A stretch of DNA of 64,000 bases from Candidatus Eiseniibacteriota bacterium (GCA_016712505.1 JADJQY010000004.1:186001-250000), one strand, 5' to 3'; shown: positions 22,027 through 32,134, numbered from the stretch's first letter. Numbers and translations are program-made. Notes: generated by a model from the letters alone, not told the origin.

Positions 22027-23717
22027 CCACGCCGGTCCAGCAGAGGCGGTGGCGCCGCGTCGCTGCGGCGGCTCCCCTGATCACCGCGATGACGATCGCG
22101 TTGATCTGCGCCGGCTGCGTGCGGAAGCGCCCGCCGCACCCGCCCGGGGTCCTGGTCGTTTCGCAGGAGCAGGCCGCTTCGTGGGTGCGAAACTTCAATC
22201 CTCTGACCACCGCAACCGCGCCGCGCTGGCCGACTCTGAGCGGCATCTACGAGCCTCTCTTCGTCTTCAACAGTGTGAAGGCCGCCTATGTGCCGTGGTT
22301 GGGACTCGCCCATGAGTGGCGGGACGGAAACCGAGTGCTTCGGATCACCCTGCGCGACGGCGTTCTCTGGTCGGACGGACGTCCCTTCACTGCCCGGGAT
22401 GTCGCGCTCACCTTCGAACTGCTGCGTCGCCACCCCGCGCTGGATCGACGCGGGGTCTGGGGATTCGTCGAGCGGGTCGAAGCGATCGCGCCGCTGACCG
22501 TGGAGTTTACCTTCGCGCGGATCTTCGTCCCGGGATTCGACGAGATCGCGGCCCAGCAGATCGTGCCCGAGCATATCTGGGCCGGAATCGAGGACCCGGT
22601 CGCCTTCGCCAACGAGAACCCGGTGGCGACCGGTCCCTTCACCGAGGTGCGGGTGTTCCAGAACCAGATCTACGAGCTGGGACGGAATCCGCGTTACTGG
22701 CAGACGGGTCTTCCCCACCTGGAGGCTCTCCGCTGTCCGGCCTACCCCTCGAACGATCGCGCCAACCTGGCCCTGGTGTTCGACGAGATCGACTGGGCGG
22801 GGAACTTCATCCCGGCCATCGACCGTGTGTTCGTCGGTCGCAATCGCGAGCATCACGGGTATTGGTTCCCCCTCACCGGCAGCACGATCTTTCTCTACGC
22901 CAACACCACTCGCGTACCGTTCGACGATGTGCGGGTACGAAAGGCTCTGAGCCTGGCGATCGACCGCGAGCTCTTGATCGACGTCGCCCTCCACCGGTAC
23001 TCCCGCCCGGCCGATCCCACCGGGCTGAGCGACGCCTACTCGTCCTGGCATGACGCGGAGATCGCCGCCAGCGGGGATTGGGTGCGCTTCGACCCCGAGC
23101 GTGCGAATCAGCTCCTCGACCAGGCCGGCTACGCGCGCGGCCCCGACGGCATTCGGCGTCTCCCGGATGGCCACCCCTGGGAGTTCGAGTTGCAGACCGT
23201 TTCCGGGTGGTCGGACTGGGTTCGCGCCTCGCAGGTGATCACCCGAGGCCTGGCCGCGATCGGAGTGCGCGCCACGGTCCGCACCTACGACTTTGGAGCG
23301 TGGTTCCAGCGGGTCCAGGAAGGAAAGTTCGACCTGAGCCTTGGCTGGTCGTTCGAGGGCCCGACGCCCTACCCCTTCTACCGGTGGCTGATGTCCTCGG
23401 CCGCGGTGAAGCCGATCGGGGAGGTCTCGATGGGCAACTGGCATCGCTACGGGAGCGCAAGAGCGGATACGGCGCTGGCCGCGTTCGAACGGGAGGCTGA
23501 CCCCGAGCGGCTCCGGAGCCTGGGCGATGACCTGCAACGGATCTTCGTCGAGGAAGCGCCGGCGATTCCACTCTATCCCAACCCCTCCTGGGCGGAGTAC
23601 AACACCACGCGCATCGCGGGCTTCCCGACCGCGGCGAATCCCTTCGCCGACCCGTCGCCGAACAAGTTCGATCGCGGTGAATGCCTTCTGGTTCTGACCA
23701 CCCTGGCGCCGCGGTAG
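22023..23717 (+). CDS. Solute-binding lipoprotein of an Opp/Dpp-type ABC importer
   Basis: 564 residues from GTG at 22023, overlapping the GH16 stop (GTGA). Signal peptide with lipobox (ALICAGC, Cys about 32). The body is family 5 solute-binding (peptide/nickel/oligosaccharide type): LSGIYEPLFVFN, the conserved LRDGVLWSDGRPFTARDVALTFELL block, and VRKALSLAIDREL. Family 5 binding proteins also serve oligosaccharides (for example cellodextrin and beta-glucan systems in Thermotoga and archaea). Its position among beta-1,3-glucanases argues for laminari-oligosaccharides rather than peptides. Ligand identity is inferred from context only. Confidence 0.9.
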
Positions 23718-23725
23718 GAGGGGAC

Positions 23726-24709
23726 GTGCTCTATCTCCTGAAACGCCTCGGCTTCTACCTGATCGCCGCCTTCGCGGCCCTCACGCTCAACTTCTTCCTG
23801 CCCCGTCTCATGCCGGGCGATCCCGCCACCGCGCTGTTCGCGCGCTTTCGCGGACGCCTCGGACCGGAGGCGCTCGAAGCGCTGCGCGAGACCTTTGGTC
23901 TGACCGAGGGGCCGCTCATCACGCAGTACTTCACCTATCTCGCTCACGTCTTTCGGGGCGATCTCGGCATCTCCATCGCCTACTTTCCCGCGCCGGTGAG
24001 CGAGGTGATCGGAAACGGCCTGGTCTGGACGGTCTTCATCGCCGGCAGCTCGCTCGTGTTGAGCTTCGCCCTGGGCACCCTGCTCGGCATTGCCGCCGCC
24101 TGGTGGCGTCGCGGCTGGATCGATACCTGGTTGCCGGCCACCTTCACTCTGCTGGGCGCGTTTCCCTACTTCTGGCTCGCAATGGTCGCGTTGTATCTCC
24201 TCGGATTCACCCTCGGGTGGTTCCCGCTGGGACACGCCTACGGCGACGACATCAGCCCCGGGTGGAACGCCACCTTCATCGGGGACCTGTTCCGCCACGC
24301 CGCGCTCCCGATCGGGACGGTGGTGCTCGGCACCATGGGAGGCTGGCTCCTCTCGATGCGCAATACGATGATCGGCGTGCTCGGTTCGGACTTCGTCAAC
24401 CTGGCCCGGGCCAAGGGGCTCTCCCCCGCCCGGGTGGTGCTGCGTTACGCGGCGCGCAATGCCCTCCTGCCCAGCGTGACCGGATTCGGCATGGCGCTCG
24501 GCTTCGTGCTCGGCGGCTCGCTGCTCACCGAGGTCGTCTTCTCCTATCCGGGGCAGGGATACCTTTTCGTGCAGGCGGTGCGGAATCAGGACTACCCGCT
24601 CATGCAGGGGGTCTTCCTGGTCATCACCCTCGCGGTCCTGGCGGCCAACTGGTGCGTCGACCTGCTCTATCTCTGGCTCGATCCGCGCACCCGGGATACC
24701 GCCTCATGA
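23726..24709 (+). CDS. ABC importer permease, DppB/OppB type
   Basis: 327 residues from GTG at 23726 with AGGAGGGGAC upstream; the longer frame runs into the binding-protein gene. N-terminal helix LIAAFAALTLNFFLPRLMPGDP is the usual OppB start, and about six membrane spans are visible. The coupling motif for the ATPase is the conserved loop with N-x-ARAKGLSPARVVLRYAARNALLP. It ends with an ATGA overlap onto the partner permease, so the two are translated together. Confidence 0.93.
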   Translation: MLYLLKRLGFYLIAAFAALTLNFFLPRLMPGDPATALFARFRGRLGPEALEALRETFGLTEGPLITQYFTYLAHVFRGDLGISIAYFPAPVSEVIGNGLVWTVFIAGSSLVLSFALGTLLGIAAAWWRRGWIDTWLPATFTLLGAFPYFWLAMVALYLLGFTLGWFPLGHAYGDDISPGWNATFIGDLFRHAALPIGTVVLGTMGGWLLSMRNTMIGVLGSDFVNLARAKGLSPARVVLRYAARNALLPSVTGFGMALGFVLGGSLLTEVVFSYPGQGYLFVQAVRNQDYPLMQGVFLVITLAVLAANWCVDLLYLWLDPRTRDTAS

Positions 24710-25641
24710 GCGATCCTCGCGACAACGTACGCACCGGCTGGAGCGCGTGGGCCTGGGCGATCCGGCGTGATCGCAAGGCGTCGATCGGCGCCGCCCTCCT
24801 GCTCTTCTTCGCTGCGCTCGCCTTGATCGGCCCTTGGTTCACCGGAGATCCGGACGCACTCGTCGGCGTGCCCCTGCAAGCTCCCTCGGCCGCGCACTGG
24901 CTCGGCACCACTGCCCAGGGGCAGGACGTCTTCGCGCAACTGGTGGTCGGCACGCGGATCTCGCTCGCCATCGGGTTCGGAGTGGGGCTCTTCGTGGTCC
25001 TGCTCGGCGCTTTGGTCGGCGTGACCGCCGGGTACTTCGGCGGCAAGGTCGATGCCCTGCTCTCCCTCGTCTTCAATGTCTTCCTGGTCATTCCCGGACT
25101 GCCGCTCGCCATCGTGATCGCGGCCTATCTTCCCTCCGGGCCGCTCACCCTGGCGCTGGTGCTGGTCGTGACCGGGTGGGCCTGGAACGCCCGCGTCCTT
25201 CGGGCCCAGACCCTCGCCTACCGCAACCGCGACTTCGTTTCGGCCGCCATCGTGACCGGCGAATCGAGTGCCCGGATCATCGTGCGGGAGATCCTCCCCG
25301 CGATGTCGTCGCTGCTGCTCGCCCAGGTGATCGGAAGCACGATCTACGCCATTGGCGCTCAGGTGGGACTCGAGTTCCTCGGCCTCGGGGATGTGTCGCG
25401 CGTCACCTGGGGAACCAACCTGTACTGGGCGCAGAACGACTCGGCACTCCTGACCGGCGCCTGGTGGACCTTCGCGCCGACCGGCCTCGCCGTCGCTCTG
25501 GTCGGGTTCGCCCTGTCGCTCCTGAACTCCGGGTTCGACGAGATCACCAATCCCCGGCTCGAGATGGAGCGGGCCTGGCGACGCGAGCTGCGCCGCACCG
25601 GCCAGGTTCCGGGGGAATCGACTCCGGTGGTGCGCGGATGA
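24706..25641 (+). CDS. ABC importer permease, DppC/OppC type
   Basis: 311 residues, start overlapping the previous stop. Cytoplasmic N-terminus, first helix at about 26-45 (ASIGAALLLFFAALALIGPW), then the OppC periplasmic segment (APSAAHWLGTTAQGQDVFAQLVVGTRISL) and further helices. Coupling loop: RNRDFVSAAIVTGESSARIIVREILP. Hydrophilic basic tail. Forms the heterodimeric channel with the preceding permease; overlaps the ATPase gene by four bases. Confidence 0.93.
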   Translation: MSDPRDNVRTGWSAWAWAIRRDRKASIGAALLLFFAALALIGPWFTGDPDALVGVPLQAPSAAHWLGTTAQGQDVFAQLVVGTRISLAIGFGVGLFVVLLGALVGVTAGYFGGKVDALLSLVFNVFLVIPGLPLAIVIAAYLPSGPLTLALVLVVTGWAWNARVLRAQTLAYRNRDFVSAAIVTGESSARIIVREILPAMSSLLLAQVIGSTIYAIGAQVGLEFLGLGDVSRVTWGTNLYWAQNDSALLTGAWWTFAPTGLAVALVGFALSLLNSGFDEITNPRLEMERAWRRELRRTGQVPGESTPVVRG

Positions 25642-26618
25642 GCCGCCCACTCCTCGAGGTTCGGAACCTGCGCGTGGAGTACGCCACCGCGAGTGGGCTG
25701 GTGCGGGCCATCGACGACGTGTCGTTGACCCTGCACCCGGGCGAGATCCTCGGGATTGCCGGGGAGTCGGGCAGCGGAAAGTCGACCCTCGCCCAGGCGA
25801 TCCTGCGGGTTCTGCCTCCGCCGGCGATCATCACCGGCGGCGCGGTGGAGTTCGAGGGACGCGACCTGCTCGGACTCGACGAGTCGGAACTCCGCGCGCT
25901 CCGCTGGAGCCGCATCTCGATGGTGTTTCAAGGCGCCATGGACGCCCTGAATCCGGTGATCACGGTCGGCGAGCAGATCCTCGACACGCTGCGGGCCCAC
26001 GCGCGGATGGAGCCGACGGTCGCGCGGAACCGGGCACTCGAACTGCTTCGGATGGTCGGGCTGCCGAACGATTGCCTCTCCTCCCACGCGCACCAGCTCT
26101 CGGGAGGGATGCGCCAGCGGGTCGGGATCGCCCTCGCGCTGGCGTTGCACCCGGCGCTGGTGATCCTCGATGAACCGACCACCGCACTCGACGTCATCGT
26201 GGAGCGGGAGATCCTGGAAGGAGTACGCGCACTCCAGCAGAAGCTCGGTTTCGCGGTCCTCTTCATCACGCACGATCTGGCCCGGATGCTCGAAGTCTCG
26301 GATCGGGTGGCGATCTTCTACGGTGGCCGGGTCGCGGAAGTGGGGACCGCAGACCAGGTCCGCAGATCACCCGCGCATCCCTACACCCAGGGCCTGCTCC
26401 GAGCCTTCCCCTCGTTGCACGGCGATCCGGGGCGACTGGCCAGCATCCCCGGAGCCCCACCGACCCTGCGAAATCCTCCTCCGGGCTGCCGGTTCCACCC
26501 ACGCTGCCCGGTGGCGGTCGAGGCCTGTCGAATCTCCGCACCGCCGATGATCGAAGTCGCACCCTCGCACCGCGCCGCCTGCCACCTGGCGGCGAGCGAG
26601 TCGCCGGGCGATCGCTAA
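25638..26618 (+). CDS. ABC importer ATPase, OppD/DppD type
   Basis: 326 residues, ATGA overlap with the permease. Walker A AGESGSGKST (residues 41-50), signature LSGGMRQRVG, Walker B LVILDEPTTALD, and the OppD-type C-terminal cysteine cluster extension (CRFHPRCPVAVEAC). Opp importers normally use an OppD/OppF pair. The partner is not in this operon: it is the first gene of the convergent operon (31208-32041), under the same predicted operator. The gene ends 16 bases from the convergent enzyme gene. Confidence 0.94.
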   Translation: MSRPLLEVRNLRVEYATASGLVRAIDDVSLTLHPGEILGIAGESGSGKSTLAQAILRVLPPPAIITGGAVEFEGRDLLGLDESELRALRWSRISMVFQGAMDALNPVITVGEQILDTLRAHARMEPTVARNRALELLRMVGLPNDCLSSHAHQLSGGMRQRVGIALALALHPALVILDEPTTALDVIVEREILEGVRALQQKLGFAVLFITHDLARMLEVSDRVAIFYGGRVAEVGTADQVRRSPAHPYTQGLLRAFPSLHGDPGRLASIPGAPPTLRNPPPGCRFHPRCPVAVEACRISAPPMIEVAPSHRAACHLAASESPGDR

Positions 26619-26634
26619 CCGATCGCCTGACCTG

Positions 26635-29600
26635 CTAGCTGCCGATGTGGACGTAGGTCCTGAGCTCCCACTCGCGACCATCCTCGCCCGGAGCGTTCGG
26701 ATTGCAGATCACATTGCCGCTGGCATCGATCGTTCCGCCTGGGCAGTAACGGGGTGAGTAGCGATCCAGGCTGCGCCAGGTACCGCGCAACCCGATCTTG
26801 GTCTGCGGGAGATCGAACCATTGCGGCGCGCCCAGGGTGCGCGAGGCATCGGCGGTCAACTGCACCGGGTAGGTGAGGTTGAAGTCGCGGTGGTAGTCGT
26901 ACGGCCCCCAGTGATTGAACTTCGCTCCGACCGAGAGCGCCGCCGACGGCCCGGCGAGACGGCCGTCGATCCCGGAGAAGCGGACCAGGCGGGTGTCGCT
27001 GCCATTCGGTTCCCCGATCCCGGCGAAGGCATGGGTGATCAGTCGAAGGCCGTTCGACAGGCGCGAGACGGTGCGCGCGCGCGCTTCCCAGATCTCGCGC
27101 GGCGGCGGAGCGCCGGGGAAGGCGAAGGTAGTGACCCCATCGGCGAGCAGCCCGATCGCCGCATCCTGGGTGGTCCGTTGGTCGCGATAGCTGAATCCGA
27201 GGCTTCCGGCCAACCGTGCATCTTCCTTCAGGTCGTTGTCCCACTGCCAGAGCCAGGTGGCGGGAGTCGGATCCCAACACAGCAGCAGCTCGGCCCCCGC
27301 GGTCTCGCGATTCGCGCGCACGGCGAACGGATCATCGAGCACGTTTCGCGGCCGTCCCGGAGCGGCCACGGTGTTCGGCACCGGACCGACCAGCGGCTTC
27401 TGGTAGAGGAAGTTCGGCCCGAACTGGAGCCGTCCCATCGTCACGGTGAACCCGCCGATGACGTTTGACTGGTTCCCTGACCCGGTGTCCTTGAGACTCC
27501 AGCCGGTGTAGGTCGGAATCGCGGTCGGTCCGGCATCGGCCACGATCCCCATGTAGGCGCTCTGCAGGTACCAGTTCCAGACCCCACGCTGCAGGGTCAG
27601 CTTCGCCTTGGCCCCGAAGGTGTCGGACGCCCGCACCTCATCCTGGAGGACGAAGCCCTGACCATTCGCGGTTTGCGCCACCTGGAAGGTATCGCCGATC
27701 TTGGTCTCGCCCGCCCAGATGCCGCCCAGCTCGTATCCGAGCCGTCCGCGCGCCCCTGCGAGCTGCAGCGTGGCCTTGCGGGTTGGAGGCTGCGGCACCG
27801 CGAACGAGGAGGTGACGGTCGACTGCGCGGTGAACTCCTCGTGGTAGATGCCGGTGGCCTGGACACCGAGCAGACTGCGACGATACTTCACCAGCACCCC
27901 GGGATTCGCCCCCCACCAGAGCTGCGGGCCGTAGGCCACCTTGAGTCCGCTCAGCGTCCGTTTGCCCGCGATCTCGAACCCCACCGGCGCCTCTCCCTTG
28001 TACAGGTCGATGTTCTCGCCGTAGTAGGCGTCGCGGTAGAGGCCGAAGAAGTCCCCCTCGTACCCCCAATGGAGGTGCCCGGTGCGGTAGAAGCCGTCGA
28101 GCTGGAACCAGCGGTCATCCCAGCTGAATCCGGCGCGATAGACCCGCACCCGTTCCAACCCGCTGAGATCGGCCGTGCCGTCCTCGGTGCGGATGGTGCG
28201 TTCACGCCCGCGGTTTTCGTAGAAGATCTCGTCGATCGGATTCTCGGGCACGTTGCCGAGGAGGTTGAGAGTGAGCGTCCCGCTCACCTGATCGCTCGGC
28301 CGGGCCTGAAGTTCCGCATAGTACGACTCCAGGTGATCGTACCCCTTGAAGGCCGGCGAACCGTCGCCCGGCTCGGTCGCGTCGGGGGTGGTGATCCGCT
28401 CCCCTCCAGTGCTGATCGTCTCGAATTCGAGGCGGAGTCCGGAAACGCGGAAGCGACGGAGGGCGTCGAGCTCGAGGCTGGCGCGGTCTCCCCGGGCCTC
28501 GAGCGCGGCCGACATCGGGTTGATTGTCACGAAGTGGGCGGAGATCGCCGCCGGCGTGGTCGTCGGAGCGTAGGGATCGAGCCGGAAGGCGCGGCGCAGC
28601 GCGTAGTAGGCGGCGCGCGGGTAGAGGTCGAACAGCCCGTGGGAGTCGGTCGGACCCTTGGCGCAGATTCCCCACCACTCCTCGTTCATGTTGTTCTCCC
28701 CCTCGACGAAGTCCTCCCGATAGCCCCCGTTCGGCCACGAGGCATTGGTATCGTGCACGTCGAGACGCTCCTCCTGGCGGTACTTCCACCAGCCGTCGCT
28801 CCACTGGAAGACCAGTCCGCCGATGGCGTTTCCGACCCTTCCCTTCCCTCGGGACTGTTCGTAGATCTCCCGCCACTGCCCGATGAGGTAGCGCGCCTGG
28901 GTCGGCTGATCCTCGCGCATCTCGCGCGCGTTCCAGGCGTCGGCCCCGAACTCGGTGAACAGCACTGGGCGATCGAGCTTCTCCTTCACCACGGCGAAGA
29001 GATCACGAGCGGAGATCCCGCGGTAGACGTTGGTCCCGAAAATGTCGAGGTCGCGACACTCCTCGGCAATGATGTCGATGTACTGCAGATCCCCATTGGC
29101 CATCGCGACGGGGCGCGCCGGGTCGGCCGACTTGACTGCGGTGATCACCTCTCCGAATAGAGAGTAGAGGTGCCGGGCGCGCGCCGCGTTGCGCTCCCCC
29201 TCGGGCAGCGCCTCGATCTCGAAGGAACTCCAGGAGAGACCGTAGTTGTTCTCGTTTCCGAGCAGCCAGATGAGGATCCCCGGGGTATCGCGGAACTGCT
29301 CGACCAGGGCGACGACCTCGGCCTTCACCGCCGCGCGGAGCCGGGGATCGGAGTAGTCGACCGTGGGGATCCATACACCGTTCAGGGTGAAGCCGTAGCG
29401 GGCCAGCGGGTGATTGAGCACGGTGAAGATCCCGTACTGCTCGTAGATGTAGCGCACCCACCGCGGGGGAATGCCGACATACTGGCGGATGGCGTTGACC
29501 CCCATCCCCTGAAGCAGGGGCATCTCGCGCGCCAACGCCGCCTCGATCACCGCATCGGGCTGATCCCACAGATTGTATGCGTAGTTGGTGCCGATCGGGG

Positions 29601-29814
29601 TGTAGTCCCAGTTCATACCGAAGACCATGAAGTCACGGCCGTCCACCCGGAGCACGCTCCCCTGTCCGTCGTTCACCACCCGGATCTCCGGCGAAGGGAC
29701 CGGTGCCCGGTCCTCCGCGGGCGCCAGGCCGGCGCTCGCGCTCAAGAAGAGCAACGCCAGTACGGGCAGGCAGGCCGTGTGCAATCGGGCGATCCCTCTA
29801 CCGATCGAGTTCAC
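26635..29814 (-). CDS. GH2-like glycoside hydrolase fused to an outer-membrane beta-barrel
   Basis: 1059 residues from GTG at 29814 with GAGGAGG upstream; the longer frame to 30111 lies inside the GH1 gene. Signal peptide (LPVLALLFLSASAGLAPA). Residues about 45-470 are a TIM barrel resembling the GH2 catalytic domain. Glu188 is in LLGNENNYGLSW (acid/base) and Glu288 in LFTEFGADAW (nucleophile); FQWSDGWWKY is a conserved-looking loop. From about residue 560 to the end the sequence changes to long alternating amphipathic strands with aromatic girdles (FSWDDRWFQLDGFYRTGHLHWGY, LKVAYGPQLWWG, WNWYLQSAYMG), as in an outer-membrane barrel, ending RTYVHIGS. This would anchor the enzyme at the outer membrane. 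Substrate is probably beta-glucan by context. Confidence 0.82.
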   Translation of the reverse strand: MNSIGRGIARLHTACLPVLALLFLSASAGLAPAEDRAPVPSPEIRVVNDGQGSVLRVDGRDFMVFGMNWDYTPIGTNYAYNLWDQPDAVIEAALAREMPLLQGMGVNAIRQYVGIPPRWVRYIYEQYGIFTVLNHPLARYGFTLNGVWIPTVDYSDPRLRAAVKAEVVALVEQFRDTPGILIWLLGNENNYGLSWSSFEIEALPEGERNAARARHLYSLFGEVITAVKSADPARPVAMANGDLQYIDIIAEECRDLDIFGTNVYRGISARDLFAVVKEKLDRPVLFTEFGADAWNAREMREDQPTQARYLIGQWREIYEQSRGKGRVGNAIGGLVFQWSDGWWKYRQEERLDVHDTNASWPNGGYREDFVEGENNMNEEWWGICAKGPTDSHGLFDLYPRAAYYALRRAFRLDPYAPTTTPAAISAHFVTINPMSAALEARGDRASLELDALRRFRVSGLRLEFETISTGGERITTPDATEPGDGSPAFKGYDHLESYYAELQARPSDQVSGTLTLNLLGNVPENPIDEIFYENRGRERTIRTEDGTADLSGLERVRVYRAGFSWDDRWFQLDGFYRTGHLHWGYEGDFFGLYRDAYYGENIDLYKGEAPVGFEIAGKRTLSGLKVAYGPQLWWGANPGVLVKYRRSLLGVQATGIYHEEFTAQSTVTSSFAVPQPPTRKATLQLAGARGRLGYELGGIWAGETKIGDTFQVAQTANGQGFVLQDEVRASDTFGAKAKLTLQRGVWNWYLQSAYMGIVADAGPTAIPTYTGWSLKDTGSGNQSNVIGGFTVTMGRLQFGPNFLYQKPLVGPVPNTVAAPGRPRNVLDDPFAVRANRETAGAELLLCWDPTPATWLWQWDNDLKEDARLAGSLGFSYRDQRTTQDAAIGLLADGVTTFAFPGAPPPREIWEARARTVSRLSNGLRLITHAFAGIGEPNGSDTRLVRFSGIDGRLAGPSAALSVGAKFNHWGPYDYHRDFNLTYPVQLTADASRTLGAPQWFDLPQTKIGLRGTWRSLDRYSPRYCPGGTIDASGNVICNPNAPGEDGREWELRTYVHIGS

Positions 29815-29824
29815 CGGAACCTCC

Positions 29825-31201
29825 TCAGGTGGTTTGCCAGGCAGTCGCGTCGAGTGCCTTCTGGGTGGCGACGGCGCGGTACCAGTGGGCGCTGTCCTTC
29901 GGTCGGCGCTCCTGGGTCTGGAAGTCGACCCAATAGAGTCCGAACCGCTTCTCGTAGCCGTGAGCCCATTCGAAATTGTCGAGCAGCGACCAGGCGAAGT
30001 AGCCCCGGAGGGGCACCCCCTGGGCCATCGCCCTCCGGGCGGCGAGCAGATGCGCGCGCAGGTAGTCGATCCGCCGCTGGTCGGCGACCCGTCCACCGCC
30101 GTCAGGTGCATCCCCGTAGGCTGCCCCGTTTTCGGTCAGATAGAGCGGGGGAATCGGGTACTCCCGTTGGAGCCGCAGGAGCAACCGCTCCAGGCCTTCG
30201 GGGTAGACCTCCCACCCCATGTCGGTGAGCTGGTCCTCACGCGTCACCCGAACCGATTGCGGTCGGCCATCGGGTCCGGCGGTCACCACGGCTCGGCTGT
30301 AGTAGTTCACGCCGAGGAAGTCGAGTGGGGCCGCAATGGCCCGCAGGTCTCCGGGCAGCACGCACTCGAGCGCAGCCTCGGCCAGATCTCCCCAGGCGAC
30401 GCGGTCAGCGAGCAGGTCCGCGGGGTACGATCCGCGAAACAGGGGATCGAGGAACCACCGGTTGAAGAGCCCGTCGAGCTGACGGGCCGCCTCGAGATCG
30501 CCCGGATCGGAGGAGGCCGGATCGACCGGGGTCAGGTTGAGGACGATCCCGACCTCGGCCTGAGACGCGGTCTGGCGCACCGCGTCCATCGCCCAGGCAT
30601 GGGAGAGGAGGAGGTGGTGCGCGACCCGCAGTGCTTCCCGCGGATCACGGTGCCCGGGGGCGTGCATTCCCTGCTCGTGGCCGAGGGTGGCAATGCACCA
30701 AGGTTCATTGTGCGTGGTCCAGGATCGAACCCGATCGCCCAGCACCGAGGCGGCGGCCGCGGCGTAGTCGGCGAAGGCCTGTGCCGTGCCCCGCTCTCCC
30801 CATCCGCCCAGGTCCTGGAGCGCCTGGGGCAGGTCCCAGTGATAGAGAGTCACGAACGGCTCGATCCCCGCGGCGAGCAGCGCATCGACCAGCCGATCGT
30901 AGAACTCGAATCCGGCGGCATTGCGCGCGCCGCGGCCGTCCGGAAAAAGCCGGGGCCAGGAGAGCGAGAAGCGATAGGCATCCACACCGAGTTCGCGCAG
31001 CAGCACCACATCCTCGCGCCAGCGGTGGAGGTGATCGCAGGCCACGTCCGGCGTGGATCGGTCGGCAATCGCGCCCGGAGTCGCGGCGAAGCGGTCCCAG
31101 ATCGACTCTCCCTTGCCCGCGTCCCGCGCGCCCCCCTCGATCTGCGCCGCCGAGGTGGCGACGCCGAAAATGAACTCTTCCGGAAATCGGTGTTCGGTCA
31201 T
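29825..31201 (-). CDS. GH1 beta-glucosidase
   Basis: 458 residues, the normal GH1 length, with no signal peptide (MTEHRFPEEFIFGVATSAAQ), so cytoplasmic. Signature motifs: FIFGVATSAAQIEGG, FSLSWPRLFPDG, acid/base Glu166 in WTTHNEPW (His replaces the more usual Phe or Leu before NEP), and nucleophile Glu357 in YLTENG. The C-terminal GYFAWSLLDNFEWAHGY is classical GH1. It would release glucose from imported beta-gluco-oligosaccharides. Second gene of the convergent operon, 6 bases after the ATPase gene. Confidence 0.96.
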   Translation of the reverse strand: MTEHRFPEEFIFGVATSAAQIEGGARDAGKGESIWDRFAATPGAIADRSTPDVACDHLHRWREDVVLLRELGVDAYRFSLSWPRLFPDGRGARNAAGFEFYDRLVDALLAAGIEPFVTLYHWDLPQALQDLGGWGERGTAQAFADYAAAAASVLGDRVRSWTTHNEPWCIATLGHEQGMHAPGHRDPREALRVAHHLLLSHAWAMDAVRQTASQAEVGIVLNLTPVDPASSDPGDLEAARQLDGLFNRWFLDPLFRGSYPADLLADRVAWGDLAEAALECVLPGDLRAIAAPLDFLGVNYYSRAVVTAGPDGRPQSVRVTREDQLTDMGWEVYPEGLERLLLRLQREYPIPPLYLTENGAAYGDAPDGGGRVADQRRIDYLRAHLLAARRAMAQGVPLRGYFAWSLLDNFEWAHGYEKRFGLYWVDFQTQERRPKDSAHWYRAVATQKALDATAWQTT

Positions 31202-31207
31202 GGTGCT

Positions 31208-32041
31208 TCAGCTTCCCATGGTTGCGCCGTCGAACTGCGCGATCGAGGCGAGCAGGGCTCGCGTGTACGGGTGACGTGGCGATTCGATGATCGTCTCGCT
31301 CGTCCCCTCCTCCACCACGCGCCCCTGATTCAGCACCAGGATCCGATCGGCGAGATAGCGCGCGGAGGCGAGGTCGTGGGTGATGAGGAGGATCGCGAGC
31401 CCACGCTCACGCTTCAGTTCCGCGAGCAGGTTCAGGATGCTCATTCGGATCGAGATGTCGAGCATCGAGGTCGGCTCGTCGGCGATCAGGAGATCGGGTC
31501 CTACCGCCAGCGCTCGGGCGATCGCCACGCGCTGGCGTTGCCCGCCGGAGAGGGCATGCGGGTGCCGATCGACGAACTCCTCCGCCGGCTCGAGCCCGAC
31601 GGTACGCAGCAGCTCGAGGACCCGGGGACGCAGGTCGGACCGCCCGGCGCGACCATGCCGGAGCAGCGCCCGCTCGATCGGATGGGCGATCCGATGCACC
31701 GGGTTGAGCGAGGCGAACGGATCCTGGAAGACCATCTGCACCCGGCTCCGGTAGCGGAGCGAAGCCCCACGCGGTTCGCGGACCAGGACGTCCTCGCCGT
31801 CGAGCAGGACCTGGCCCCGGTCGGCCCGCTCCAGACGGAGGATCAGGCGGGCCAGGGTGCTCTTCCCGCTGCCGGACCCGCCTACCAATGCCAGGGCGGT
31901 GCCACGTTCCAGGCGAAATGAGACCCCCTCCGCGGCAACCACCGTCCGCGCCGGGGCGAAGAGGCCTCCGGACCGGAAGGTCTTGTGGATCTCCCGCAGC
32001 TCGAGGAGCGGGGAGGGCATGGGAGCGCCGGGCAGGGTCAT
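31208..32041 (-). CDS. ABC importer ATPase, OppF/DppF type
   Basis: 277 residues from ATG at 32041 (GGAAG upstream; an inner ATG at 32020 has no ribosome site). Walker A VGGSGSGKST (53-62), the OppF-type RVQMVFQDPFASLNPVHRI, signature LSGGQRQRVA and Walker B LIADEPTSMLD. No cysteine tail, consistent with OppF. It is the likely partner of the OppD-type ATPase at 25638 although the two genes face each other 5 kb apart. First gene of the operon starting at the 32065-32111 promoter. Confidence 0.93.
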   Translation of the reverse strand: MTLPGAPMPSPLLELREIHKTFRSGGLFAPARTVVAAEGVSFRLERGTALALVGGSGSGKSTLARLILRLERADRGQVLLDGEDVLVREPRGASLRYRSRVQMVFQDPFASLNPVHRIAHPIERALLRHGRAGRSDLRPRVLELLRTVGLEPAEEFVDRHPHALSGGQRQRVAIARALAVGPDLLIADEPTSMLDISIRMSILNLLAELKRERGLAILLITHDLASARYLADRILVLNQGRVVEEGTSETIIESPRHPYTRALLASIAQFDGATMGS

Positions 32042-32064
32042 CTCACTTCCATCGATTTTGGGAC

Positions 32065-32111
32065 TTTGTTCGATCCGCGAACATAGTGTAGCATTGTCGC
32101 TGCGATGTCAA
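32065..32111 (-). promoter_or_regulatory. Promoter and ROK-type operator of right glucan operon
   Basis: On the minus strand: TTGACA (32111-32106), then a 20-base gap containing a weak -10 (TACACT or CACTAT), then a 21-bp operator at 32085-32065. Read in the transcription direction, it matches the 18467-18487 operator at 17 of 21 positions, including the shared 3' block GATCGAACAAA. Promoter-to-operator spacing is identical at both sites. Predicted to bind the ROK repressor and so link both operons. Confidence 0.75.
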
Positions 32112-32120
32112 GGAATCGCC

Positions 32121-32134
32121 CGCGTGATCACGCG
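32121..32134. promoter_or_regulatory. Perfect 14-bp palindrome upstream of the right glucan promoter
   Basis: CGCGTGATCACGCG is a perfect palindrome centred about 16 bases upstream of the TTGACA element of the minus-strand promoter, and about 130 bases before the plus-strand gene at 32257. The position fits an activator or second regulator site. No counterpart was seen at the left promoter. Confidence 0.35.
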
